This document shows positions 55,144 through 63,479 of a stretch of 64,000 nt of DNA, piece by piece. A program made the position numbers and the translations under genes. The notes under the pieces were generated by a model. That model saw nothing but the letters and a program-made list of their open reading frames with translations. It ran no database searches and had not been told where the DNA came from. The stretch spans positions 806,001 to 870,000 of the forward strand of contig NZ_CP019331.1 of assembly GCF_002163835.1 (NCBI RefSeq). Direction: 5' to 3'. This stretch comes from Polaribacter sp. SA4-10. GTDB taxonomy: Bacteria; Bacteroidota; Bacteroidia; Flavobacteriales; Flavobacteriaceae. Each line of letters opens with the position of its first letter. The stretch's first letter is position 1.

Positions 55144-57147
55144 ATGTTAAAAAAAATTCCCAATTATATAAAGTATATTTTTACTAATGTGTTATTCTTA
55201 TTTATTTTTGCTGTTGTATTTAGAGTTATTTTTTATCTTTTTTTTGCAGAATTAAATACGGCTTCTTCAATTGAAATTAGAAAAGCTTTTTTATTGGGAA
55301 TTAGATTTGATTTAAAATTAGCAATTCTTACTTTTTTTCCGATGGCAATTTTAATTATAATTGCTAATTATAATTTTTTTAAAAGAAGTATTTATAAAAA
55401 AGTAGCTGCCATATACTCCGTTTTGGCCTTTTTAATATTAACTGTATTCTATCTTATTGATTTTGGCTATTACGATTATTTAAACATTCGTTTAGATGCT
55501 TCTTCGCTACGTTTTCTAACTAATTTAAAGATTTCTGGTCAAGTTTTGGTTGAAAGTTACCCCGTTTACAAAGGTTTATTAAGCTTAATTATTCTTGGGT
55601 TCATACTCTATTTCTTTGCAAAGTACATCTATAAACAGTTTGATAGTTCTTTTGAAGTTTTGATTTCTAAAAAACTAAAAGCATTCTATTTTATTAGTAC
55701 TTTTTTAATCTTATCCTTTGGAGTTTATAATAGTTTTACACATTATCCTTTGCGTTGGAGTCAAGCTTTTTTTTCTAAACAAAACGCTGTAAATCAGTTT
55801 GCTTTAAATCCGGTTATTTATTTCTTTGATAGTTTTGCTTATAGAAGTGAAGGTGTAAATATGAAAGAATTTAAAAATTATTATCCGGTAATTGCGAAAC
55901 AATTTGGTTTATCAAAAGAGAATATCTCATTTGAAAGAAAGGTAGTTTTTGATACTACTTTTACAGAAAAGCCTAACATTGTAATTGTAATGATGGAATC
56001 TGTTGGTGTAAAACCAATGAGTTTTTATGGAAACACAATAAATAGTACTCCAAAAATGGATTCAATTATTAAAACCAGTCTTAATTTTTCTAACTTTTAT
56101 GTTCATAAATCTGGAACAGCAGCAAGTGTTTTTTCTAGTATTACAGGATTACCAGATATTGAAAATGTAAGAACTGCATCTAGAAATCCTATGGTAATTG
56201 ATCAACGAATTATTTTTGATCAATTTAAAGGTTATGAGAAGTTATATTTTTTAGGAGGGAGTGCAAACTGGGCAAATATTAGAGGAATTTTTCAAGCTAA
56301 TATTAATGGATTAAAAATATTTGAAGAAGGAAGTTATAAAACAGAAAATAGAGCTGATGTTTGGGGAATTGATGATTATGAACTTTTTAAAGAAGCAGAT
56401 AAAGAATTAGTAAAATTACACCATCAAGAAAAACCTTTTGTTGCTTATATACAAACAGCATCTAATCATATGCCTTTTACGGTTCCGGATGAAAAAGAAG
56501 GGTATAAACCGCTTCCTGAAAATGAAATTTCTGCCCCACTTTTGGCATCTTCTGGTTTTAAATCTATTGCACAATTAAACGCCTTACGTTATTTAGATTT
56601 TAATATTAATCGGTTTTTAAAAAGAGCTAAAAAAGCGGGGTATTATGATAATACAATTTTCGCCTTTTTTGGCGATCATAATACGGCTATGAAAAGAACA
56701 GATAAATACGCTAAAGAATTTGATTTAAACATTGAATTACAACACGTTCCGTTTTTTATTCATGCACCAAAATTTGTAAAACCAAAATCAATTTCTAAAA
56801 ATGGAAAATTGATTGATTTATTTCCTACTGTAGCCAATTTGGCTAAAATTAATCATACAAATTATACGTTAGGAAGTAATTTAATGGATTCAACGATTAC
56901 AAAACCTGCTTCTTTTGTTTACTTAAAAATTAACGGAGAGCCAGCAACTGGTCTAATTCAAGATAGTTTATATTATTCTAAAACTAACATTACAAAAACT
57001 GCTGGTTTGTATAATTTAAAGAAAAAAGGGTTAATAGACATTAAAGGTAAATACCCTATTATAACTCAGAAAATGGATAGTTTATTATCTGCTTACTATC
57101 ACTCTACAAAGTACTTATACTTTAACAATAAAAAATTAAGTGAATAA
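55144..57147 (+). CDS. LTA synthase family sulfatase-fold membrane protein
   Basis: A 667-aa protein with five N-terminal membrane spans (about 10-225) and a C-terminal alkaline-phosphatase/sulfatase-fold domain. 'NIVIVMMESVGVKPMSFYG' is the metal-binding strand, 'HKSGTAASVFSSITGLPD' carries the nucleophilic Thr, 'FVAYIQTASNHMPFTVPDEK' and 'FAFFGDHNTAMKR' the remaining metal ligands. In Gram-negative bacteria relatives transfer phosphoglycerol or phosphoethanolamine to envelope glycans or lipids. The ATG at 55144 is chosen because a promoter box lies within the longer frame. The end overlaps the convergent PAP2 gene by 12 bases. Confidence 0.9.
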   Translation: MLKKIPNYIKYIFTNVLFLFIFAVVFRVIFYLFFAELNTASSIEIRKAFLLGIRFDLKLAILTFFPMAILIIIANYNFFKRSIYKKVAAIYSVLAFLILTVFYLIDFGYYDYLNIRLDASSLRFLTNLKISGQVLVESYPVYKGLLSLIILGFILYFFAKYIYKQFDSSFEVLISKKLKAFYFISTFLILSFGVYNSFTHYPLRWSQAFFSKQNAVNQFALNPVIYFFDSFAYRSEGVNMKEFKNYYPVIAKQFGLSKENISFERKVVFDTTFTEKPNIVIVMMESVGVKPMSFYGNTINSTPKMDSIIKTSLNFSNFYVHKSGTAASVFSSITGLPDIENVRTASRNPMVIDQRIIFDQFKGYEKLYFLGGSANWANIRGIFQANINGLKIFEEGSYKTENRADVWGIDDYELFKEADKELVKLHHQEKPFVAYIQTASNHMPFTVPDEKEGYKPLPENEISAPLLASSGFKSIAQLNALRYLDFNINRFLKRAKKAGYYDNTIFAFFGDHNTAMKRTDKYAKEFDLNIELQHVPFFIHAPKFVKPKSISKNGKLIDLFPTVANLAKINHTNYTLGSNLMDSTITKPASFVYLKINGEPATGLIQDSLYYSKTNITKTAGLYNLKKKGLIDIKGKYPIITQKMDSLLSAYYHSTKYLYFNNKKLSE

Positions 57148-57696
57148 TATTTTATCCACTTTTTTAAATAGATAATAGTAGCCGTTTGCAAAAGTAACTC
57201 CTATAATAATTCCTACTGTAATATCTATTGGATAATGTACTCCCAAATACAATCTACTATAAGCAAAAATTAGTGGGAATAATAAAATTAAGTAAATAAG
57301 CTTGTATTTTTGTTTAAATAATAGAATTACAAAAACAGAAAAGAAGGTAGATGTAGTTGCATGTCCAGATGTAAAACTATAGCTCTGTGGGTTTATTAAA
57401 TGTCTTAAAAAGGGTTTTATTTCTGGATCATTATTTGGCCTTAATCGCTGTACAGAATTCTTAATAAGGTTTGTAAATTGATCTGAAAAAGCAACCAACA
57501 ATATCATAGAAACAATCATAAAACCACCTCTTTTCCATCCAAAAGACTTTATGACCAAATAGAAAATTAAAATAAACAATGGGCTCCAATGAAATTGGTT
57601 CGTAATTGCTAACCAAAATGGATCCCATTGTTCTGTTCCTAAATTGTTTAAAAAAATGAGTAATTCTTTGTCTTTATTTAGGATATTTTCAATCAT
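57136..57696 (-). CDS. PAP2-family membrane phosphatase
   Basis: A 186-aa protein with five to six spans and the three PAP2 motifs: 'KNSVQRLRPNNDP' (KxxxxxxRP), 'SYSFTSGHATTST' (PSGH-like, with TSGH) and 'SRLYLGVHYPIDITVG' (SRxxxxxHxxxD). Such enzymes act on phosphatidic acid, undecaprenyl pyrophosphate or lipid A phosphates. The start coincides with the last base of the upstream PPIase gene, so they are co-transcribed. Confidence 0.9.
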   Translation of the reverse strand: MIENILNKDKELLIFLNNLGTEQWDPFWLAITNQFHWSPLFILIFYLVIKSFGWKRGGFMIVSMILLVAFSDQFTNLIKNSVQRLRPNNDPEIKPFLRHLINPQSYSFTSGHATTSTFFSVFVILLFKQKYKLIYLILLFPLIFAYSRLYLGVHYPIDITVGIIIGVTFANGYYYLFKKVDKILFT

Positions 57697-58853
57697 TATT
57701 TACCAACTTTTAATATTTCTACCTCAAAAACAATATCAGCTTTTGGTGGGAAAGGTCCAAACTTATTTTCTCCATATGCAATATAATACGGAATAAATAA
57801 TCTAGCTTTCTCTCCTTCTCTCATTTTTAAAACACCTTCTTTAAAACCTGCAATCATAGGTCTTTTCGCATCGTCTAACTGAAAAGTAAATGGTTTTCCT
57901 CCGGTGTCATAAGTAGATTGAATTTTTTCACCATTTGCTATATGCAAAATATAATTTGCAGTAAGTGGTGTATATGCATTCGTTTTTTTACCAGAAGTAC
58001 TTTTTAATTTTAAAATTCTTAAACCAGATGCTGTTTTAGTAGCTTTTGCTTCACCCATTTCAGATAAAAATTCCTTTTTATCTTCTAAATACTTAGTATA
58101 TCTAGTTTTTTCAGCTTCAAGAACACCAGCGTTTCTTTCTTTTTCAGACTCATTAAATTTAACAAACTCTTCTTCAAAAACTTTATCTGCTTTAAAATTT
58201 TCAGCTTTTGAGCCTACTCTAATAATTTTAATAGTGAGTATTGTATCATTTTTTACAATGCTATTTACAACAGCCATTCTTATAGAATCAATAGACTTAA
58301 CTAACTTTAAGGAATCTTTAATTGTACTTTTTAACCCTTTTAAAACAGCAGAATTTACAATTGTTTTTCCAAAAACAGCATGTTTACCATCTAAGTGAGG
58401 TATTGGTTTATGAGTTATAAAAAACTGACTTCCATTAGAATTTGGTCCTGGATTAGCCATAGACAAAATACCAGCATCATTATGTTTGTATAATAATTCT
58501 CCTACAGTATCTCTAGGAAATTCATCTCCAAATCTATAACCTGGCGTTCCTCTTCCTGTTTCTGTAGGATCTCCTCCTTGGATAATAAAATTATTAACGA
58601 CTCTATGAAAACGAATACCGTCATAATATGATTTTCCTTTTATAGAATCTGGTAACTTAGGATTATTTCCTTCCGCTAAAGAAACAAAATTACTAACAGT
58701 TAAAGGTGTATTTTCTGCATATAACTCTAATAAAATATTTCCTTTACTTGTTTGTATTTCTGCGTAAAGACCATCATTTAAATCGTCATATTTTGCAGAC
58801 TTACATGCTGAAAACAAAACGGTTAATGCAAGTATATATTTAATTTGTTTCAT
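57696..58853 (-). CDS. Lipoprotein peptidyl-prolyl isomerase, cyclophilin-FKBP fusion
   Basis: A 385-aa lipoprotein (lipobox 'LTVLFSACKS', Cys17) with two isomerase domains: a cyclophilin (about 28-215, 'YDGIRFHRVVNNFIIQGGDP' and 'NGSQFFITHKPIPHLDGKHA') and an FKBP (about 280-385, 'MREGEKARLFIPYYIAYGEN'). Two unrelated prolyl isomerase folds in one chain suggest a periplasmic folding factor for outer-membrane or gliding proteins. It sits in the PPIase cluster with an FKBP and gldI on the same strand. Confidence 0.92.
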   Translation of the reverse strand: MKQIKYILALTVLFSACKSAKYDDLNDGLYAEIQTSKGNILLELYAENTPLTVSNFVSLAEGNNPKLPDSIKGKSYYDGIRFHRVVNNFIIQGGDPTETGRGTPGYRFGDEFPRDTVGELLYKHNDAGILSMANPGPNSNGSQFFITHKPIPHLDGKHAVFGKTIVNSAVLKGLKSTIKDSLKLVKSIDSIRMAVVNSIVKNDTILTIKIIRVGSKAENFKADKVFEEEFVKFNESEKERNAGVLEAEKTRYTKYLEDKKEFLSEMGEAKATKTASGLRILKLKSTSGKKTNAYTPLTANYILHIANGEKIQSTYDTGGKPFTFQLDDAKRPMIAGFKEGVLKMREGEKARLFIPYYIAYGENKFGPFPPKADIVFEVEILKVGK

Positions 58854-58876
58854 CTTTCTTTAGCTAATTACGCTAC

Positions 58877-59578
58877 TTATTTTTTAATTTCTAACAACTC
58901 TACTTCAAAAATTAAAGCCATATAAGGTTTAATTACTCCAGGTCTTGGTGATGGTCCATACGCTAATTCTTGAGGAATAAAAAATCTGTATTTTGCTCCT
59001 TCTTTCATTAAAAGTAAACCTTCATTAAACCCTTTTATAAATTGATTTGCTGTTGAATCATAAGGTTTTTTTCTATCTACAGAACTATCAAAAACAGTCC
59101 CATCAGTTAACATACCGTGGTAATGAATTTTTATATTACTGGTTGCTACTGGTTTCTTTCCTTTTCCTTCTTTTAAGATAATATATTGTAAACCACTTTC
59201 TGTAGTTACAACACCTTCTTTTGTTTTATTAGCTTCTAAAAAAGCAACTCCTTCTTTTTTATAAACCTCAGATTTCAGTAAATCTTCTTTCTTTTGTAAT
59301 GCTGCTTTCTTTGTAAAATAATTTTTTATAACATTTTGTATCTCTTTAGATTCTAGTAATAAATTAGTTGAATCTAAACCATTTCTAATAGCTTGTGTTA
59401 AAACATCTTTGTTAACATCTTCAAACCCATTTTTTAATTGATCTGACATTGTTAAACCAATTGCATAACTAACAGAATCTATTTCTGATTCTAAAGATTT
59501 AACATCTGCTTTTTGATTTGCACATGAAAAAATTGATGCTACAATTGTTATGGCTACTAAACTTTTAATAATTCTCAT
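58877..59578 (-). CDS. FKBP-type peptidyl-prolyl isomerase lipoprotein (Mip/FkpA-like)
   Basis: A 233-aa lipoprotein (lipobox 'VASIFSCANQ') with an N-terminal helical dimerisation region ('VSYAIGLTMSDQLKNGFEDV', about 35-100) and a C-terminal FKBP domain ('IKIHYHGMLTDGTVFDSSVD', 'YRFFIPQELAYGPSPRPGVI'). This matches Mip/FkpA folding factors. It is the third PPIase in line and shares the gldI transcript. Confidence 0.92.
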   Translation of the reverse strand: MRIIKSLVAITIVASIFSCANQKADVKSLESEIDSVSYAIGLTMSDQLKNGFEDVNKDVLTQAIRNGLDSTNLLLESKEIQNVIKNYFTKKAALQKKEDLLKSEVYKKEGVAFLEANKTKEGVVTTESGLQYIILKEGKGKKPVATSNIKIHYHGMLTDGTVFDSSVDRKKPYDSTANQFIKGFNEGLLLMKEGAKYRFFIPQELAYGPSPRPGVIKPYMALIFEVELLEIKK

Positions 59579-59586
59579 TTTTTAAT

Positions 59587-60117
59587 TTATTTTATACTTA
59601 TTAATGTTACTGTACTTTTTATTGATTGATTTATTCCTATTTTATTTCCATCTCCAGAAATACCAAAAGCAGAATAAGAAGGAATGACAAATGTAATAAT
59701 TTCTCCCACTTTCATCAACTTTATTCCTTTCTGAATTGCAGAAATAAAATCTTCTTTGTCTACTTTATAAATTTTAACACCTAACTCTTCTTTACTATAA
59801 ATTATAGCATCATTTAAATCTGTAATATTATAGGTGAAACTTACTTCATCTCCTGCTTTAGGAGTTTTTAATTCCTCTTCTATTTTAGTAATATATGTAT
59901 ACCAAAATCCATTTGAAGAAACGGTATAAGCTTTAGTTGAATCTCTTTTTATTAATTGAAGAATTTTTTCGTCCTCCATTTTATTTAACACTTTAGATTC
60001 TTCTATTGTTTCAGTTAACAGCGTAGTTGATGGTTTTGGGTTTATTGGTTTTCTAGGTGTTACTTTAGAACAACCAAAACACAAAATAGTAAGAAAAAAT
60101 AGTATTTTAACTTTCAT
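59587..60117 (-). CDS. gldI: Gliding-motility-associated peptidyl-prolyl isomerase GldI
   Basis: A 176-aa lipoprotein ('FLTILCFGCSKV') with an FKBP-like domain whose catalytic residues are partly lost, ending 'FVIPSYSAFGISGDGNKIGI'. It matches GldI of Flavobacterium johnsoniae, where loss of gldI stops gliding, and lies right after nrnA as there. It overlaps the end of nrnA by 11 bases, so translation is coupled. It probably assists folding of gliding or type IX secretion components. Confidence 0.9.
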   Translation of the reverse strand: MKVKILFFLTILCFGCSKVTPRKPINPKPSTTLLTETIEESKVLNKMEDEKILQLIKRDSTKAYTVSSNGFWYTYITKIEEELKTPKAGDEVSFTYNITDLNDAIIYSKEELGVKIYKVDKEDFISAIQKGIKLMKVGEIITFVIPSYSAFGISGDGNKIGINQSIKSTVTLISIK

Positions 60118-61135
60118 AAGACAATTCTAATTCTATTTTATATTCAGGTAATAAAGCTTTAAACTTTGTTACTATTTCTTCTATTGAGCCATCAAATTTC
60201 CCTCCAGCTGCATTATCATGTCCACCACCTTCAAAATGATTTCTTGCAAATTGATTTACAGAAAATTTTCCTTTTGATCTAAAAGATATTTTTATACTAT
60301 TCTGATCGTTATCTTCAATAAAAATAGCTGCAAAAATAATTCCTTTTAAAGAAAGTGCATAATTTACAACACCTTCTGTATCTCCTTTTTGAAAATCAAA
60401 CTTCTTTTTTTCTTCATCTGTTAAAGTGATAAAAGCCGTTTTGTATTCTGGTAAAATTTGTAAGTTACTTAATGCTTGTCCCAACAACAAAAGCCTTCCA
60501 TAAGAATTAGAATCATAAACGTTATTATGAATTCTATCATTTTCTGCTCCTTTATCAATTAAATCACCAATAATTCTATGTGTTTTACTAGTTGTAGAAC
60601 GAAAGCGAAAAGAACCTGTATCAGTCATAATTCCTGTATACAAACAAGTAGCAATGTCTTTATCAATTAAATCTAAATCGTTATTCATTTCAATAAATTG
60701 ATATACCATTTGACACGTAGAACAAATAGTAACATCAGAATACATATATTTTACATCATCTGGTTGTTGATGATGATCTATCATTGCAAAATCATTTGGG
60801 TACTTCTCTAATGTCTTTTGCATATCATGACCAACTCTGTGCAATGCATTAAAATCTAACAGAAAAATAATATCAGAAGTATCAATCGCTTTTTTAGATT
60901 GTGTGTTTTGCCAATCAAAACGACATGTAGTATCAGAACCTGGCAACCAGTGTAAAAAATCTGGGTATTCATTAGGAACTACAACCGTTGTATTGTGCCC
61001 TTTCTTATTAAAATAATGGTACAATGCTAAAGTAGAACCCATAGCATCTCCATCTGGATTTCTATGTCCTATGACAACAATATTTCTTGGTTTTTCTAGA
61101 AATGTTTTTAAACTGTCTAATTCCTTTAAAATCAT
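60107..61135 (-). CDS. nrnA: Oligoribonuclease/pAp phosphatase NrnA (DHH family)
   Basis: A 342-aa DHH-DHHA1 phosphoesterase. 'VVIGHRNPDGDAMGSTLALY' is motif I, 'DIIFLLDFNALHRVG' motif II, 'FAMIDHHQQPDD' motif III with the DHH triad, and 'FEGGGHDNAAGGKF' the C-terminal GGGH substrate loop. NrnA degrades short RNAs and 3'-phosphoadenosine 5'-phosphate. It opens the operon with gldI and the PPIases. Confidence 0.93.
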   Translation of the reverse strand: MILKELDSLKTFLEKPRNIVVIGHRNPDGDAMGSTLALYHYFNKKGHNTTVVVPNEYPDFLHWLPGSDTTCRFDWQNTQSKKAIDTSDIIFLLDFNALHRVGHDMQKTLEKYPNDFAMIDHHQQPDDVKYMYSDVTICSTCQMVYQFIEMNNDLDLIDKDIATCLYTGIMTDTGSFRFRSTTSKTHRIIGDLIDKGAENDRIHNNVYDSNSYGRLLLLGQALSNLQILPEYKTAFITLTDEEKKKFDFQKGDTEGVVNYALSLKGIIFAAIFIEDNDQNSIKISFRSKGKFSVNQFARNHFEGGGHDNAAGGKFDGSIEEIVTKFKALLPEYKIELELSYES

Positions 61136-61141
61136 AAGTTG

Positions 61142-61149
61142 CGAATATA
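61142..61149 (-). promoter_or_regulatory. Candidate -7 element of the nrnA-gldI operon
   Basis: The minus strand reads TATATTCG, one base off TAnnTTTG, seven bases from the nrnA ATG. The divergent ndk side has a similar TAATTTCG box at 61171-61178. Confidence 0.4.
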
Positions 61150-61213
61150 CACTTTAATTAAAAAAATTGTGTAATTTCGCGCCGATTTTAAGAAAACTTA
61201 AAAAACATTTATA

Positions 61214-61633
61214 ATGGCAACAAATAGAACATTTACAATGCTTAAACCAGATGCTGTAGAAAACGGACATACTGGCGCAATATTAGAAAAAATGAATGCT
61301 GCAGGATTTAGAATTGTAGCTTTAAAGAAAACTCAAATGACAAAAACTGATGCTGAAGCTTTTTATGCAGTGCATAATGAGCGTCCGTTTTTTGGAGAAT
61401 TAGTTGAGTTCATGACAAGAGGACCCGTTGTAGCTGCAATCTTAGAGAAAGAAAATGCAGTAGAAGATTTTAGAACTTTAATTGGTGCTACAAACCCTGC
61501 TGATGCTGCTGAAGGAACTATTAGAAAATTATATGCAACTTCTATGGGAGAAAATGCTGTTCATGGTTCTGATTCTGACGAAAATGCAGAAATTGAAGGT
61601 AACTTCCATTTTTCTGGTAGAGATAAATTCTAA
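61214..61633 (+). CDS. ndk: Nucleoside-diphosphate kinase
   Basis: A 139-aa NDK: '[20 protein letters not shown]' start, '[20 protein letters not shown]' and the active-site '[16 protein letters not shown]' with the phosphohistidine (H-G-S-D-S). It balances NTP and dNTP pools. It is divergent from nrnA and followed by a terminator. Confidence 0.96.
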   Translation: MATNRTFTMLKPDAVENGHTGAILEKMNAAGFRIVALKKTQMTKTDAEAFYAVHNERPFFGELVEFMTRGPVVAAILEKENAVEDFRTLIGATNPADAAEGTIRKLYATSMGENAVHGSDSDENAEIEGNFHFSGRDKF

Positions 61634-61670
61634 GAATTTTTAGAAGCTCTTAGTCTAAAATATATTTAGT

Positions 61671-61706
61671 AAAAACTCGTAACTTAATTGTTTACGAGTT
61701 TTTTTT
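61671..61706 (+). terminator. Intrinsic terminator after ndk
   Basis: Arms AAAAACTCGTAA / TTACGAGTTTTT with a nine-base loop and a long T run, 38 bases after the ndk stop. Confidence 0.82.
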
Positions 61707-61838
61707 TATAATTTAAAACGATAAAAATAGTAGAGAATTTAGTTTGTTTGTAAAAGAAAAAAACTCAAACTTCCCTAACTACCAAAATAAACATTGAAAC
61801 GTTCCATATTGATGTTAATATTAGCGCATCCTTAAAAC

Positions 61839-62135
61839 TTACACCAAAATCAATTTAGAAATTACGTTATCTCCAATTTCTTCATTCATCATTTTAATGA
61901 TTTTTTCTTTTCCGTAACTTAATTCTTCACGTAAAACAGACGATGTAAGGCTAATTATTAACGTTTTATTTTGTAGTTTAACAGAACTTGTATGCGTTGC
62001 AACTCCTGGCCCCATCATTTGAGTCCAAGTTTCTTCAATTTTTAATTTCTGCATTCCTTTCGTCAAATTATTTTCTTTGATAAAACTTTGCATTAAATCT
62101 TTTACTGAAAAGGAATCGTTTTCTCTTTTTGCCAT
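61839..62135 (-). CDS. DUF721 domain-containing protein
   Basis: A 98-aa protein of the DUF721 type ('WTQMMGPGVATHTSSVKLQN', 'LTSSVLREELSYGKEKIIKM'), a small nucleic-acid-associated family often coded next to recF or gyrB. It has no established activity. It lies downstream of recF on the same strand, although a repeat-rich spacer separates them. Confidence 0.87.
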   Translation of the reverse strand: MAKRENDSFSVKDLMQSFIKENNLTKGMQKLKIEETWTQMMGPGVATHTSSVKLQNKTLIISLTSSVLREELSYGKEKIIKMMNEEIGDNVISKLILV

Positions 62136-62143
62136 TGTTATTC

Positions 62144-62166
62144 GCTTTTAGCTTTTGGCTTTTGGC
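62144..62166. repeat. Short tandem heptamer run (CTTTTRG, three copies)
   Basis: CTTTTAG-CTTTTGG-CTTTTGG is three head-to-tail 7-base units between recF and the DUF721 gene. The unit differs by one or two bases from that of the array at 10663-10725, suggesting a shared class of intergenic repeat. Confidence 0.6.
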
Positions 62167-62196
62167 CATTCGCCAATTATTTGTATTTTTTCTAAC

Positions 62197-62285
62197 TTGT
62201 CATCCCGAATCATGCTTTTTGGGCATGATGTGGCAATCTCTTTATTGATTAACACATTACTTCGTCATTCTTCCTCGTAATGCCA
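62197..62285. repeat. REP-like intergenic hairpin element
   Basis: The stretch begins TTGTCATCCCGAA and holds a perfect hairpin ATCATGC / GCATGAT (62209-62229) and a second dyad CATTAC / GTAATG (62255-62260 and 62277-62282) around TTCGTCATTCTTCCTC. This resembles dispersed intergenic elements seen in Bacteroidota genomes (TGTCAT...GAGG...AATG type). It ends directly at the recF stop region. Dispersal in this genome cannot be tested here. Confidence 0.6.
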
Positions 62286-63365
62286 TTATAATTTAAAAAT
62301 CTGGTATGGTTTGTTACTCTGTTTTAAAATATTCTCTGTTCTATCATGATGTGTATCTGTTATAAATATTTGTCCAAATTCATCATTATTTACCAAATCT
62401 ATAATTTGAGACACTCTACCTTCATCTAATTTATCAAAAATATCATCTAACAATAAAATAGGAACTACACTAGATTGTTGTTTAATAAACTCAAACTGAG
62501 CAAATTTCAATGCAATTAAATATGATTTCTGCTGCCCTTGAGAGCCAAATTTCTTAATTGGATACTCACCAATTTCAAAACTTAAATCATCTTTATGAAT
62601 TCCTGACGTTGTATATTGAATAATCTTATCTTTTTCTAATGATTTTTGCAACAATTCTTTTATAGAAAAATCATTTAACTGACTCTTATATACTAAATTA
62701 ACACTTTCCTTATCATTAGAAATAATTTGATATTTTTCATTAAAAATAGGAATAAACTTCTCTAAAAAAGCTTTCCTAACTTCGTAAATACGCGTACCAT
62801 ATTCGCTTAACTGATCATCATAAACACTTAAGTTTAAGGCGTCAAAAGTTCTATTTGCAGCAAAATATTTTAACAACGCATTTCTTTGACTTAACACCTT
62901 ATTATACGAAATTAAATCTTGTAAATACCTTTTATCTTGTTGAGAAATTACACCATCTATAAATTTTCTTCTCGTATCACTTCCTTCTGTTACCAAATCT
63001 CTATCTGCAGGAGAAATAATAACTAAAGGTAGTTGACCAATATGTTCAGAAAATTTCTCATAACTCTTCCCATTTCTTTTTAATACTTTTTTCTGACCCC
63101 GTTTTAAACTACAAACAATTTTCTCGCTTCTATCGCTTAAAAGGTAATCTCCTTCCACCATAAAAAAACCTTCTCCATGCTTAATATTTTGTCCAGCAAC
63201 CGAATTAAAGTAACTTTTTGCAAAAGACAAGTAATAAATAGCGTCTAAAACATTGGTTTTACCAACACCATTATCTCCAACAAAACAATTAATTTTCTGC
63301 TGAAAATCAAAAGATTGCGATGCTATATTCTTAAAATTAACTAAAGATATCTTCTGTAAATACAT
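62286..63365 (-). CDS. recF: DNA replication and repair protein RecF
   Basis: A 359-aa ABC-type ATPase that loads RecA at gaps. '[20 protein letters not shown]' is Walker A, '[20 protein letters not shown]' the signature region, '[17 protein letters not shown]' Walker B with the D-loop, and '[10 protein letters not shown]' the switch His. The length is typical. It shares a transcription unit with DUF721 only if the intervening 150-base repeat region is read through. Confidence 0.95.
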   Translation of the reverse strand: MYLQKISLVNFKNIASQSFDFQQKINCFVGDNGVGKTNVLDAIYYLSFAKSYFNSVAGQNIKHGEGFFMVEGDYLLSDRSEKIVCSLKRGQKKVLKRNGKSYEKFSEHIGQLPLVIISPADRDLVTEGSDTRRKFIDGVISQQDKRYLQDLISYNKVLSQRNALLKYFAANRTFDALNLSVYDDQLSEYGTRIYEVRKAFLEKFIPIFNEKYQIISNDKESVNLVYKSQLNDFSIKELLQKSLEKDKIIQYTTSGIHKDDLSFEIGEYPIKKFGSQGQQKSYLIALKFAQFEFIKQQSSVVPILLLDDIFDKLDEGRVSQIIDLVNNDEFGQIFITDTHHDRTENILKQSNKPYQIFKL

Positions 63366-63448
63366 GAATAAATGATGGCTTTAAAAAGGAATTGCAAATT
63401 ATTGAAAATTTTGCGAATTATCCGCTTTTAAAATCCAATTAAAAAAAC

Positions 63449-63456
63449 TATTTTTG
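63449..63456 (+). promoter_or_regulatory. Candidate -7 element of the TPR gene
   Basis: TATTTTTG fits TAnnTTTG and lies 24 bases before the ATG at 63480. Confidence 0.45.
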
Positions 63457-63479
63457 TCGCCACTAATTTTTAAGGAAAT

